Below are positions 8,410-16,258 of a stretch of 64,000 bases of DNA, in pieces. Position numbers and translations under genes: made by a program. This DNA comes from Rubrobacter calidifluminis. Lineage in GTDB: Bacteria; Actinomycetota; Rubrobacteria; Rubrobacterales; Rubrobacteraceae. How positions within the stretch are numbered: position 1 is the first letter of the stretch; each line of letters opens with the position of its first letter. The stretch covers positions 62,001 to 126,000 of the forward strand of contig NZ_JAQKGV010000005.1 of the NCBI RefSeq assembly GCF_028617075.1. Direction: 5' to 3'. The notes under the pieces are model-generated. The model saw only the letters and a list, made by a program, of their open reading frames with translations, had not been told where the DNA came from and made no database searches.

Positions 8410-10128
8410 CTAGAAGGTTTTGCCGGCGAGCATCTGGAACTCCTCCGCCAGCGGGCCCAGGGCCCAGGAAGGGAAGAACGTCAGGCCACCGATGATCAGT
8501 ATCACCCCGATCAGAGTGGCACCGAAAAGTGGTGTCGCGGTTGAGAAGGTTCCCTTGGTTTCAGGCAGCGTGCCCTTCCCCGCCAGAGATCCCGCCACGG
8601 CCAGAAGTGGCACCAGAGGCAGGTAGCGACCAGCAAGCATCGCGAGCCCTATCGTCGTGTTGTAGAAAGGTGTGTCGGCGGAGAGCCCCGCAAAGGCTGA
8701 GCCGTTGTTCTCCGTACCCGAGGTGAAAGCGTAGAGCACCTCGCTGAAGCCGTGGGCGCCGGGGTTGCCCAGGCCGTTCAGAGACCCCGGCCATACCATC
8801 GCCAGCGCGGTGAAACCCAGGATGCTCGCCGGGTAGATCAAGAGTGACACAACAACGAGGGTAATCTCCCGGGCATCGATCTTCTTGCCCAGAAACTCCG
8901 GGCTGCGGCCAACCATCAGACCGACGATGAATACGGCGAGGATGGCGTACGTCAGCAGGCTGACAAACCCTACCCCCTCTCCGCCGAAGACGGCATTGAG
9001 CTGCATGTTGATCAACGCTCCTAGTCCCCCGAGAGGGGTCAGGGAGTCGTGCATGTTGTCGACTGAGCCGGTCTGGGTCCCGGTCGTCACCGCAGTAAAC
9101 AGACTGCTCTGGGAGATGCCAAAGCGCACCTCCTTACCCTCCATGTTACCCCCGCTCTGCGTCGAGGTGGGGGTCTGGTCCGCACCGACCTTGCTCAGAA
9201 GCGGATTTCCCGCCTGCTCGGAGGAGTAGATCAGGGCAACGGATCCCACAAGCAAAACCAGGAAGACCGCGAAGAACACCACCCCCTGTCTCTCGCGGGA
9301 GAGCATCCTCCCGAAAGCATGGATGACCGAGGCCGTAATCAGCAGCATCGCCAGTATCTGCAGCGCACCGGTCAGCGGCGTGGGATCCTCATAGGGGTGA
9401 GCTGAGTTTGCGTTGAAATAACCCCCACCATTGTTGCCGAGATGTTTTATAGCGTCCAGGCTGGCCACCGGACCACGGGCTATCTCCTGGATCCCCCCCT
9501 GCAGAGTGTGCGCAACCACCGAGGGCGAGAGCGTCTGAGGCACTCCCTGCCATACCAGTACCAGCGCGAGCAGGAAAGATAGAGGGAGCTGCAGGCGCAG
9601 GATGATACGCGTGAGATCCACCCAGAAGTTGCCAAGCTCTGCCAACCCGCTGCGAGATAGCCCCCGTATCACGGCGGCCGCAGCAGCCAGCCCGGTAGCG
9701 GGGGCGAAGACCTGCATGAAAGTCACGAAGAGCATCTGTTCAAGATAGGACAGGCTAACCTCACCCGCGTAGCTTTGCCAGTTGGTGGTGGTGACAAAAG
9801 AAGAGGATGTATTGAAGGCCTGATCCGGATCTTGCGGTGGCAGATGCCCGGTATCCAGTGGTAGGAGAGCCTGCAACCTCAGCACCAGGTATCCAAGGAG
9901 CATGGACGCCGCACAGACGGATAGCAGGGAGAGAGAATATCTTTTCCAGCCCATCTCATCGTCCGGCCTTATGCCGAGCAGCCTGTAAATCATCCTCTCT
10001 GGCAGCAGGTGTCTCTCTCCCTCGAAGATCCAGACCAGATATCGTCCGAGCGGCACAGCCAACAGGCTCAAAACGACGAGTATGACTATGATCTGCAAAA
10101 TCCCGTACAGCATCAGGCTTCCCTTCAT
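8410..10128 (-). CDS. kdpA: Potassium-transporting ATPase subunit KdpA
   Basis: The 572-residue, roughly ten-helix protein is the potassium channel-like subunit of the KdpFABC pump. Selectivity-filter segments are visible: [15 protein letters not shown] near residue 107, [20 protein letters not shown] near residue 227 and [13 protein letters not shown] near 465. I place the start at ATG 10128 because it overlaps the TGA of the preceding 27-residue peptide as ATGA; an internal ATG at 10113 is an alternative. Here kdpA follows kdpB instead of preceding it as in the usual kdpFABC operon. Confidence 0.95.
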   Translation of the reverse strand: MKGSLMLYGILQIIVILVVLSLLAVPLGRYLVWIFEGERHLLPERMIYRLLGIRPDDEMGWKRYSLSLLSVCAASMLLGYLVLRLQALLPLDTGHLPPQDPDQAFNTSSSFVTTTNWQSYAGEVSLSYLEQMLFVTFMQVFAPATGLAAAAAVIRGLSRSGLAELGNFWVDLTRIILRLQLPLSFLLALVLVWQGVPQTLSPSVVAHTLQGGIQEIARGPVASLDAIKHLGNNGGGYFNANSAHPYEDPTPLTGALQILAMLLITASVIHAFGRMLSRERQGVVFFAVFLVLLVGSVALIYSSEQAGNPLLSKVGADQTPTSTQSGGNMEGKEVRFGISQSSLFTAVTTGTQTGSVDNMHDSLTPLGGLGALINMQLNAVFGGEGVGFVSLLTYAILAVFIVGLMVGRSPEFLGKKIDAREITLVVVSLLIYPASILGFTALAMVWPGSLNGLGNPGAHGFSEVLYAFTSGTENNGSAFAGLSADTPFYNTTIGLAMLAGRYLPLVPLLAVAGSLAGKGTLPETKGTFSTATPLFGATLIGVILIIGGLTFFPSWALGPLAEEFQMLAGKTF

Positions 10129-10208
10129 CCTTGATAGAGGTACATCAGCGAAAGTACGAAGGTTACGAAGAAGACCAGAAACAACGGCCCCCACACCTCT
10201 TTCACCAT
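10125..10208 (-). CDS. 27-residue single-helix membrane peptide (KdpF-like) before kdpA
   Basis: ATG at 10208, preceded by a strong GGAGGGGGCG, opens a 27-residue frame. It has a short charged N-terminus (MVKEVWGP), one hydrophobic helix of about 17 residues and the ending YLYQG. Its TGA overlaps the kdpA ATG. The size and topology resemble KdpF, the small peptide that stabilises the Kdp complex, but a clearer kdpF lies upstream of kdpB, so this may be a second accessory subunit. The ribosome site, the ATGA overlap and the position between two Kdp subunits support a real gene. Homology is not certain from sequence alone. Confidence 0.65.
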   Translation of the reverse strand: MVKEVWGPLFLVFFVTFVLSLMYLYQG

Positions 10209-10220
10209 CGCCCCCTCCGG

Positions 10221-10304
10221 TCAGATCTTCTCTAGAGCCAGGGTGAAGAAGCCCATGATCCCGAAGCACACCAGCGTGATGAGAACGTAGAGTACATCTC
10301 CCAA
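10221..10304 (-). CDS. 27-residue single-helix membrane peptide between kdpB and kdpA
   Basis: TTG at 10304 lies 5 bases after a GGAGG that itself overlaps the kdpB stop (TAGGAGG). The frame encodes 27 residues starting MGDVLYVLI, with one hydrophobic helix carrying Cys-Phe-Gly in the middle and the charged end LALEKI. Such a peptide resembles the small single-helix proteins found beside kdpA in several actinobacteria. It is followed 12 bases later by the second peptide gene. A role in assembling or regulating the pump is inferred from position. Confidence 0.6.
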   Translation of the reverse strand: MGDVLYVLITLVCFGIMGFFTLALEKI

Positions 10305-10313
10305 GGCATCCTC

Positions 10314-12380
10314 CTAACCGAGGCTCAGCGCGCTGAGCACGAGATCGATGATCTTTATCCCCACGAAAGGTGCCACCACCCCTCCTACACCGTAGATGAG
10401 CAGGTTGCGCCGCAGCAGAGCGTTTGCGCCCAGCGGGCGGTAGCGCACCCCCCGCAGCGCCAGCGGGATGAGGAGCGGGATGATTAGCGCGTTGAAGATT
10501 ACCGCCGAGAGGATCGCGCCCTGCGGCGTGGCCAGACGCATGATGTTGAGGGCGGAGAGCTGCGGGTAGGCGACCACGAAGATCGCCGGGATTATCGCGA
10601 AGAACTTCGCCACGTCGTTCGCCACCGAGAACGTGGTGAGAGCCCCACGCGTTATGAGCAATTGCTTGCCGATCTCGACGACCTCGATGAGCTTGGTCGG
10701 GTCGGAGTCGAGGTCGACCATGTTCCCCGCCTCTTTGGCCGCCTGGGTACCGGAGTTCATCGCGAGCCCGACATCCGCCTGGGCGAGCGCCGGGGCATCG
10801 TTGGTACCGTCTCCCGACATGGCGATGAGGTGCCCTTTCTTCTGCTCGGCGCGGACGAAATCCAGCTTGCCCTCCGGCGTGGCCTCGGCTATGAAGTCGT
10901 CCACCCCGGCCTCCCTCGCGATAAAAGCCGCCGTCTTCGGGTTGTCCCCGGTGATCATGACCGTGCGGATCCCGGCGGCCCTGAGACGGTCGAAGCGTTC
11001 GCGCATCCCCGGTTTTATGATGTCTTCCAGCTGGATTATCCCGATGATCTTATGATCGACGCCCACGGCGAGCGGCGTACCACCCTTCTCCGAGATCTCA
11101 TCGGCCACCTGCTCCAGATCCTCCGGGATTCCGCCGTCTCTCTCGGCCCACTTCTTCACGGCGTCGACGGCCCCTTTGCGTATCCCGGTCCCGTCCGGAA
11201 GGTCCACCCCGCTCATCCTGGTCTGGGCGGTGAACGGAACGAACCGCGCTCCACCAGGGTTCTCCCGCTCTACACCCTGCTCTTCTGCCAGTTCGACTAT
11301 GGAGCGCCCCTCGGGGGTCTCGTCGGCGAGCGAGGAGAGGTAGGCGAACCGCCTAAGGTTCTCCTCGGTGTTCCCACCGAGCGGCACGAAGCGCGTCGCC
11401 CTCCGGTTGCCTAGCGTGATGGTCCCGGTCTTGTCCAGAAGCAGCGTGTCCACGTCCCCTGCAACCTCGACGGCCCGGCCGCTCTTGGCCAACACGTTCG
11501 CCCTGACGGCCCGGTCCATCCCGGCGATGCCTATCGCCGAGAGCAGCGCCCCGATGGTCGTGGGTATCAGACAAACCAGCAGGGCGACGAGGGTTGTCAC
11601 ACCGACCGGTTTCCCGGTGTAGATCGAGAAGGGCAGTAGCGTCACGGTGACGATCAGGAAGATCGCGGTGAGTGCGGCGAGCAGGATCGTCAGGGCCACC
11701 TCGTTCGGCGTCTTCTGGCGGCTCGCCCCCTCGACGAGCGAGATCATGGTATCCAGAAAACTCTGTCCCGGCTCGGAGGTGACCTCGACGACTATCCTGT
11801 CCGAGAGCACCCTGGTGCCCCCGGTCACGCTGGATCGGTCCCCGCCGGCCTCTCTTATCACCGGGGCCGATTCCCCGGTTATCGCCGACTCGTCCACCGA
11901 GGCTATCCCCTCCACGATCGTGCCGTCGGCCGGGATGATCTCCCCCTCCTCAACGACGAAGAGGTCCCCTTTCTTCAGCTCGGTGCTGCTCACCCTCTCC
12001 TCCCGACCGTCCACGAGCCTCCTCGCCGGGGTCTCCGAGCGGGTCTTCCTGAGCGACTCGGCCTGCGCTCTTCCCCGGGCCTCGGCGAGGCCCTCCGCGA
12101 AGTTGGCGAACAGCAGGGTGATCAGGAGCAGAAAGAAGATCGCCAGGTTGTAACCGGTCAGGGACGAGCCGGTGAAAAGGCCGTACCCGCTCAGAAAGCC
12201 CACGACCAACGTCCCCACCTCGACCACGAACATGACGGGGTTTCTCACCATTTCCCGCGGGTCGAGCTTCTTGAACGACTCCGCCGCCGCCTGCCTGGAA
12301 AGCTCGGGGTCGAAGATCCCTCTGGAACGTGCCAGGTTGCGCGGGCGCTGCTCTTTCGGAATCCTCTGGGGGGAAGCCAT
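10314..12380 (-). CDS. kdpB: Potassium-transporting P-type ATPase subunit KdpB
   Basis: The 688-residue protein is the catalytic subunit of the Kdp pump. It shows the phosphorylation motif DKTGTIT (Asp near residue 316), the actuator loop TGES (near residue 168), the nucleotide-binding segment around GGTPLAVG, and the hinge [20 protein letters not shown] near residue 525. About seven membrane helices are visible. ATP hydrolysis here drives potassium uptake through KdpA. The ATG at 12380 lies one base beyond the kdpF stop, with the ribosome site GGGGAGG inside the kdpF coding end. Length and motifs are normal. Confidence 0.97.
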   Translation of the reverse strand: MASPQRIPKEQRPRNLARSRGIFDPELSRQAAAESFKKLDPREMVRNPVMFVVEVGTLVVGFLSGYGLFTGSSLTGYNLAIFFLLLITLLFANFAEGLAEARGRAQAESLRKTRSETPARRLVDGREERVSSTELKKGDLFVVEEGEIIPADGTIVEGIASVDESAITGESAPVIREAGGDRSSVTGGTRVLSDRIVVEVTSEPGQSFLDTMISLVEGASRQKTPNEVALTILLAALTAIFLIVTVTLLPFSIYTGKPVGVTTLVALLVCLIPTTIGALLSAIGIAGMDRAVRANVLAKSGRAVEVAGDVDTLLLDKTGTITLGNRRATRFVPLGGNTEENLRRFAYLSSLADETPEGRSIVELAEEQGVERENPGGARFVPFTAQTRMSGVDLPDGTGIRKGAVDAVKKWAERDGGIPEDLEQVADEISEKGGTPLAVGVDHKIIGIIQLEDIIKPGMRERFDRLRAAGIRTVMITGDNPKTAAFIAREAGVDDFIAEATPEGKLDFVRAEQKKGHLIAMSGDGTNDAPALAQADVGLAMNSGTQAAKEAGNMVDLDSDPTKLIEVVEIGKQLLITRGALTTFSVANDVAKFFAIIPAIFVVAYPQLSALNIMRLATPQGAILSAVIFNALIIPLLIPLALRGVRYRPLGANALLRRNLLIYGVGGVVAPFVGIKIIDLVLSALSLG

Positions 12381-12381
12381 C

Positions 12382-12474
12382 CTAAAACCTCCCCGGACGC
12401 ACGATCACGTAAAGCAGATAGATGATCAAGGCTAGCGAGAGGAGCCCGAGCACCAGGTATCCGGCCACGCTCAT
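12382..12474 (-). CDS. kdpF: KdpF small subunit
   Basis: A 30-residue frame starts at ATG 12474 and consists of one hydrophobic helix followed by the family-typical end [11 protein letters not shown] (compare LYALLRPERF in KdpF of other bacteria). KdpF sits against KdpA and KdpB in the pump and stabilises it. Its ATG overlaps the TGA of the upstream OB-like gene (ATGA), and kdpB begins immediately after its stop. Confidence 0.9.
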   Translation of the reverse strand: MSVAGYLVLGLLSLALIIYLLYVIVRPGRF

Positions 12475-12794
12475 CCCATCCACCTCTGTCGAAGAACCTG
12501 CAACCTCATGACCTGCACGACCGGCGGCTCGCAATCTTCCCGTACGACCGGGCCAAAGACCTCGACGTACTCTCCTATGTAGTCGCTGAGACGGTAGACT
12601 TCGCTGCGTAAGCCATAAAGGTAGAGAGCGCACTCCGGATCCATCAGCCCATAGGCAACTCCACAACGGACCAGCAGGAGATTCCATTCTGTCCGGACCA
12701 CCCCCCGCACACCCTCCAGGGAACCACCGACATCGGACCCACCCGCCGGGCTTCCTTCTTCTCGCTTCACCGTCTCCGCACCCGGATTCCTCAT
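12471..12794 (-). CDS. Small OB-fold-like protein of the kdp operon, unknown function
   Basis: The 107-residue protein starts at ATG 12794, which overlaps the TGA of the DUF2294 gene as ATGA; its own TGA overlaps the kdpF ATG. After a polar N-terminus of about 28 residues, the pattern GVVRTEWN..LLLVRCGVAYGL..ALYLYG..VYRLSDYIGEYVEVFGPV...PVVQVMRLQVL suggests a five-strand beta-barrel like the small OB-like DUF5818-type proteins (the L-x-G-Y-V-x-V-x-G turn is characteristic). No signal peptide is seen, so it is cytoplasmic. Exact coupling to kdpF implies it is made in proportion to the pump. The fold and function are inferred. Confidence 0.75.
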   Translation of the reverse strand: MRNPGAETVKREEGSPAGGSDVGGSLEGVRGVVRTEWNLLLVRCGVAYGLMDPECALYLYGLRSEVYRLSDYIGEYVEVFGPVVREDCEPPVVQVMRLQVLRQRWMG

Positions 12795-13147
12795 TCGGCC
12801 AACCCATCCTCGAATTCGATGACGTAGACCCACTCGTCCCTCTCGGGAGAAATCGAAGAGTGGACGTATAGAACCCGCCTGCCCGTACAACCTTCGAGCC
12901 TCCCGGAGAGTTCCTCCGCCCCTGAACGGAAGACCTGCTCCCGCAGGTCTTTCACCGTGTTCCTCCCCTGGACGGTGTCGACGAGGCGCCGCTCGAAGAC
13001 GGTCAACACGCCACAACAGCGCACCACCGCCAGGGCATCGATCATGTAGGTGTGGATACGGTCCGGGCCACGGCCGATGATCTTCCGCAGAAAGGCCATG
13101 ACCTCGTCGCTGATGACAGCCTCGGTCCTGCTCTGCCTGTGCGCCAC
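12791..13147 (-). CDS. DUF2294 family protein, first gene after the c-di-AMP riboswitch
   Basis: The 118-residue protein matches DUF2294: an N-terminal helix, GRGPDRIHTYMIDALAVV near residue 28, a VLTVFERRLV segment, a Lys/Arg-rich helix with GR-x-TVKDLR, then GRRVLYVHSSISPERDEWVYVIEF. The family is small, soluble and of unknown function. I chose GTG at 13147 because it gives the usual DUF2294 N-terminus and has AGGAGG about 12 bases upstream. A longer frame reaching 13342 would run through leader hairpins and is unlikely. It is the first gene of the riboswitch-controlled potassium operon and is coupled by ATGA to the next gene. Confidence 0.8.
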   Translation of the reverse strand: MAHRQSRTEAVISDEVMAFLRKIIGRGPDRIHTYMIDALAVVRCCGVLTVFERRLVDTVQGRNTVKDLREQVFRSGAEELSGRLEGCTGRRVLYVHSSISPERDEWVYVIEFEDGLAE

Positions 13148-13173
13148 AGATACGCCGCACCTCCTGCTTCCCG

Positions 13174-13206
13174 GATGCGGCAACGGCAAAGGGCCGGTGC
13201 CGCATC
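13174..13206 (-). promoter_or_regulatory. Leader hairpin next to the DUF2294 ribosome site
   Basis: GATGCGGCA (13174-13182) pairs perfectly with TGCCGCATC (13198-13206), giving a 9-bp stem. In the minus-strand leader it ends about 10 bases before the AGGAGG of the DUF2294 gene. It could shape access to the ribosome site as part of the riboswitch expression platform. No T-run follows, so it is not a simple terminator. Confidence 0.4.
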
Positions 13207-13313
13207 GCACCTCCACCTCAGTAGAGGGGTCGCAGCTACCGGCCCCATGTCCGCTGGCCCTCCCCCGCAAGGGAAAGGACCGCAGAGACTGGTCCGAGTA
13301 GATTCTGACCATC

Positions 13314-13369
13314 CCGCAGCATCCAGGTGGTTCCGCCCGCAACCACCAAAACCATCCCGAATGCAGCGG
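13314..13369 (-). promoter_or_regulatory. Large two-tier hairpin in the kdp operon leader
   Basis: An inner perfect 7-bp stem (GGTGGTT with AACCACC, 13326-13347) is nested in an outer near-perfect 11-base inverted repeat (13314-13324 with 13359-13369). It lies about 20 bases downstream of the c-di-AMP riboswitch in the transcript. It may belong to the expression platform or protect the leader. The pairing is seen directly; the role is inferred. Confidence 0.4.
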
Positions 13370-13385
13370 GACGCCCTCTTTCCTT

Positions 13386-13528
13386 ACAGCCTACGAGGTT
13401 AGCTGACGGGTTCGGGCCGAAAGAGCTAAGCCCTACACCGGACCGCACCGGCGATTCACCCCAGGGGCAAGGCCCCACTCGGGTCCCCCGCTCTCCTCAA
13501 TTTCGAGGAGATTCGGCTTCTCAGCATG
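13386..13528 (-). ncRNA. c-di-AMP (ydaO/yuaA) riboswitch
   Basis: The minus strand carries the conserved blocks of the ydaO/yuaA aptamer in order: CGGGGGACCC, a G/C hairpin, CTGGGGTGAATCGCCGG, GTAGGGCTTAGCTCTTTCGG, then CCGTCAGCTAACCTCGTAGGC at the 3' end. The terminal AGCC and GGCT can close the P1 helix. Known ydaO riboswitches bind c-di-AMP and turn off genes for potassium or osmolyte uptake and for wall-hydrolytic proteins. A TATAAT box lies just upstream and the next genes are DUF2294, OB-like, kdpF, kdpB, kdpA and kdpC, so it should repress potassium import when c-di-AMP is high. No clear terminator follows, so the control step is uncertain. Confidence 0.92.
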
Positions 13529-13545
13529 TATTCAGTTGTAATTTC

Positions 13546-13551
13546 ATTATA
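13546..13551 (-). promoter_or_regulatory. -10 box of the kdp operon promoter
   Basis: A perfect TATAAT on the minus strand lies about 20 bases before the riboswitch. A possible -35, TTGCTC at 13571-13576, is 19 bases away, a longer spacing than ideal. Transcription would begin near 13539. Confidence 0.55.
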
Positions 13552-13592
13552 TCACGCTGTTCAGCCTCAGGAGCAATCTTTTGCAAGCCGGT

Positions 13593-14786
13593 TCAAGCAA
13601 CCCACCTCCAGGTGACGAACAGCGCCGTGAGCGTTGCACCTACGAATGAGCTCAGGATGAGCCACAGGAAGAGGGCCTTCCTGCTGCGGGAGAGGGTTAC
13701 CCCGAGCGCGATGAAGAACGGGAACGCATCGAGAAGGAATCGGGGCAGGCTCATGAGCGGGAACAGGGGTGAAGGTGTGAGCAGGGGCACGAGCACGAGG
13801 GCCAGCGCGTAGAGGCTCAACCCCGGCGGGAGCACGAAGACCCCGAAAACCATCACGGCGAGGAAGAGGGTGAAGAACGCGAGGTTGAGGGTGTTCGAGG
13901 CGGCGAGCGAAGGTTCCGGAAGCGTGCTCACGAAGAGAGCGTGCGGCTCGGCGAGGTAGCGGGCACCCTCCCTCGCGCTCCTCCACGCCATCCGGGCGGT
14001 CGCGAGTGGATCGGTCAGCGCGCGTCCCCAGTAGGCCCGCTGCTGGCGGGCGAAGACGAGCGGGTCCCCGAAGCGCCCGGTGAGGTAGAGCGCGTAGGCG
14101 CAGAGCCCGGCGGGGACCAGCGCCATCTCCGCGAGCCCCCGGCTCCCGAACCCCCTGCGATCGCGCACCCACTCGAGAAAGAGTGGCAGGAGGAGCAACA
14201 CCCCGAGGTTGCGGGTCGCCGCGGCGAGCGCCCCGAGGAAGCCGGCGAGGAGCAGGTCGCGCCGCACCAAGGCGGCCCAGAGGCACCCGGCCGAGAGCGC
14301 GAGGAAGAAGCTCTCGGTATAGACCGCGTTCAGGAAGAACGCCGTAGGGAAGAAGGCGAGCGTGAGTACCGAGGCGCGGGCAACCCGCCCGCCATACAGC
14401 TTCTCAGCCATCCCATACACGAAGTACAGGGCAAGGAAGCATGCGGCAAGCGAGATCGCCACCCCCCACAACGCCGCCCCTCCGCCGAGGCTGCTTCCGA
14501 GGTGCACGAGGAGCGGGTAGAGCGGGAAGAAAGCCGTGCTCTGGGGGGCGTGCAGGCCGTAGCCGGAGGTGGCGATCCCGGAGTACCACGCCCCGTCCCA
14601 GTTCGCCCAGTAGCCCAGCGTTCCCCAGGGCCCGGGGATGCCGCCGGGACGGGCCCGCGGCAGGAGAAGATGGGCGAGCGCCCCCACCCCGAGAAAGAAG
14701 GCCCGCGAGAGCACGAACGTCCAGAGGACGAAGCGGAGGGGGCTTCCCTCCCTCCGCTCCCTCCTAGTAGCGGAGGTTCGGGCCAC
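13593..14786 (-). CDS. PIG-V-type membrane mannosyltransferase
   Basis: The 397-residue protein has about ten membrane helices and the N-terminal signature YWANWDGAWYSGIATSGY (near residue 60) followed by AFFPLYPLLVHLG (near 84), typical of bacterial PIG-V/GT-C mannosyltransferases that use a polyprenyl-phosphate sugar. The Asp in NWDGAWY is the likely catalytic acidic residue. The GTG start at 14786 overlaps the end of the ABC permease gene by 23 bases, so the gene is the last of a four-gene operon. The target glycan or protein is unknown. Beyond its stop lies the kdp promoter, in the same orientation. Confidence 0.8.
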   Translation of the reverse strand: MARTSATRRERREGSPLRFVLWTFVLSRAFFLGVGALAHLLLPRARPGGIPGPWGTLGYWANWDGAWYSGIATSGYGLHAPQSTAFFPLYPLLVHLGSSLGGGAALWGVAISLAACFLALYFVYGMAEKLYGGRVARASVLTLAFFPTAFFLNAVYTESFFLALSAGCLWAALVRRDLLLAGFLGALAAATRNLGVLLLLPLFLEWVRDRRGFGSRGLAEMALVPAGLCAYALYLTGRFGDPLVFARQQRAYWGRALTDPLATARMAWRSAREGARYLAEPHALFVSTLPEPSLAASNTLNLAFFTLFLAVMVFGVFVLPPGLSLYALALVLVPLLTPSPLFPLMSLPRFLLDAFPFFIALGVTLSRSRKALFLWLILSSFVGATLTALFVTWRWVA

Positions 14787-15531
14787 GGCTTATAGCCCAG
14801 CAGGCCCCGGCGAAGCAGGCGCCGGACAGAAAGATCATCACGGCGAACGAAAGGTAGGTTTCCAGGTCGGAGACGCCGAGGGCCGCGTAGCGGGCGGCAT
14901 CCACGGTGTGGAAGATCGGGTCGAAGAGCGTCGCCACCTTCAGCGGGTGCGGCAGCATCCTGACCGAGTAGAAGACCCCGCCGAGAAAAGCGAGCGGCTG
15001 GATTATGACGTTGCCCATGAAGGAGATGTGGTCTATCCGGGTCGAGACGACCCCCACAATCACGCCGAGCGAGGAGAACGCGAACGCTGCGAGGACCCAG
15101 ACCGCGAGCAGAAGCAGCGGGTTCTCGGCCCCGGTCCTGGCGAAGGGCATCCCGACCAGGAAGACCCCGCAGCCCACGATCACACCGCGCAGCGTCCCGC
15201 CCAGAGAGTAAGCCAGCGCGACCTGCAGGTCGCTCATCGGGCTCGCGAGGACGTCGTCTATGTAGCGCTCGCGTTTGGCGTCGAAGACCGAGCTCGAGGT
15301 GTTCGAGTACGCCCCGGTCACCAGGCTCATCGTCGCGATCCCGGGGAGGATGTACTGCAGATACGGGATGCCTTCTATCTCCTTTATCCTCCCGCCGAGC
15401 GCGAACCCGAAGACGACGACGTAAAGAAGCGAGGTCAGAAGGGGGGGCACGATCGTCTGGGACCACACCCGCAGAAAGCGCAGCACCTCGCGCTTGAGCA
15501 GCGTCAGGAACCCTCTGTCAACTATCAGCAT
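14764..15531 (-). CDS. ABC-2 type transporter permease
   Basis: The 255-residue protein has six predicted helices and the ABC-2 (NodJ/DrrB-like) pattern, including YLQYILPGIATMS near residue 56 and SVFDAKRERYIDDVLASPMS near residue 84, the coupling segment of this family. Such permeases export lipids, glycans or drugs with a separate ATPase. The gene overlaps the ATPase gene by 14 bases and the mannosyltransferase by 23 bases. A lipid-linked or hydrophobic substrate handled also by the FAD enzyme is plausible but not shown. Confidence 0.88.
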   Translation of the reverse strand: MLIVDRGFLTLLKREVLRFLRVWSQTIVPPLLTSLLYVVVFGFALGGRIKEIEGIPYLQYILPGIATMSLVTGAYSNTSSSVFDAKRERYIDDVLASPMSDLQVALAYSLGGTLRGVIVGCGVFLVGMPFARTGAENPLLLLAVWVLAAFAFSSLGVIVGVVSTRIDHISFMGNVIIQPLAFLGGVFYSVRMLPHPLKVATLFDPIFHTVDAARYAALGVSDLETYLSFAVMIFLSGACFAGACWAISRGPNLRY

Positions 15532-16258
15532 GGATCACCTTCATGTAGACCTCTTCGATGCTCGATGCACCATGCCTCTCCTCGAGCTCCCCGACGGTAC
15601 CCCTGTCGGCGATCCTCCCGCCCGAGATCAGGGCGACCTCCTCGCAGAGCTCCTCCGCCTCCTCCATGTAGTGGGTGGTGAGCACGATCGTGAGCCCCCC
15701 GCGGTTGAGCTCGCGGATGTAGCTCCAGAGGCTGTAGCGCAGCTCGACGTCGACCCCGGCCGTCGGCTCGTCGAGGAAGAGTATCCCGGGGTCGTGCATC
15801 AGCGCCCGGGCGAACATCACCCGCCGCTTCATCCCGCCGGAGAGGGTATTGGTGCGGGCATCCCGCTTGTCGGAGAGCCCGAAGCGCTCCAGCAGCTCCG
15901 CCGCCCGCTCGCGCGCCTTGCGTTTCGGGACGCCGTAGTAACCCGCGTGGTACAAAAGCGTCTCCTCGACCGTGAGGAACTTGTCGAGGTTCACCTCCTG
16001 GGGCGAGACCCCGACCATGCGTCGCGCCCGCCGGAAGTCGCGGATGGCATCGTAGCCGAAGATCTCGATGCGCCCACGGTCGGGCCGGGCCAGGTTGACG
16101 ATGCTGCTTATGAAGGTCGTCTTGCCCGCACCGTTGGGCCCGAGGAGCCCGAAGAAGGTCCCCGGCTCTATCTCGAGCGAGACGTCATTCAGCGCGACGA
16201 GCCCCCCGGGGTAGGTCTTCCTGAGCTTTTCGACCTTGAGCGCCGGGACCGTCTTCAA
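15518..16258 (-). CDS. ABC transporter ATP-binding protein (DrrA/NodI-like)
   Basis: The 246-residue ATPase has Walker A GPNGAGKTTFI near residue 40, the signature LSGGMKRRVMFARAL near 139, Walker B ILFLDEPTAGVD near 159 and the switch His in TTHYMEEAEELC near 196. It would power the adjacent ABC-2 permease. Its ATG overlaps the TGA of the FAD oxidoreductase gene (ATGA). The daunorubicin-exporter-like class is suggested by length and by TAGVDVELR after Walker B. Confidence 0.92.
   Translation of the reverse strand: MKTVPALKVEKLRKTYPGGLVALNDVSLEIEPGTFFGLLGPNGAGKTTFISSIVNLARPDRGRIEIFGYDAIRDFRRARRMVGVSPQEVNLDKFLTVEETLLYHAGYYGVPKRKARERAAELLERFGLSDKRDARTNTLSGGMKRRVMFARALMHDPGILFLDEPTAGVDVELRYSLWSYIRELNRGGLTIVLTTHYMEEAEELCEEVALISGGRIADRGTVGELEERHGASSIEEVYMKVIHADS

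Noticed and set aside
13148-13342. Longer start for the DUF2294 gene at 13342
   Set aside because: The added 65 residues are Cys/Gly/Arg-rich and come from leader hairpins; DUF2294 homology and a ribosome site support GTG 13147.
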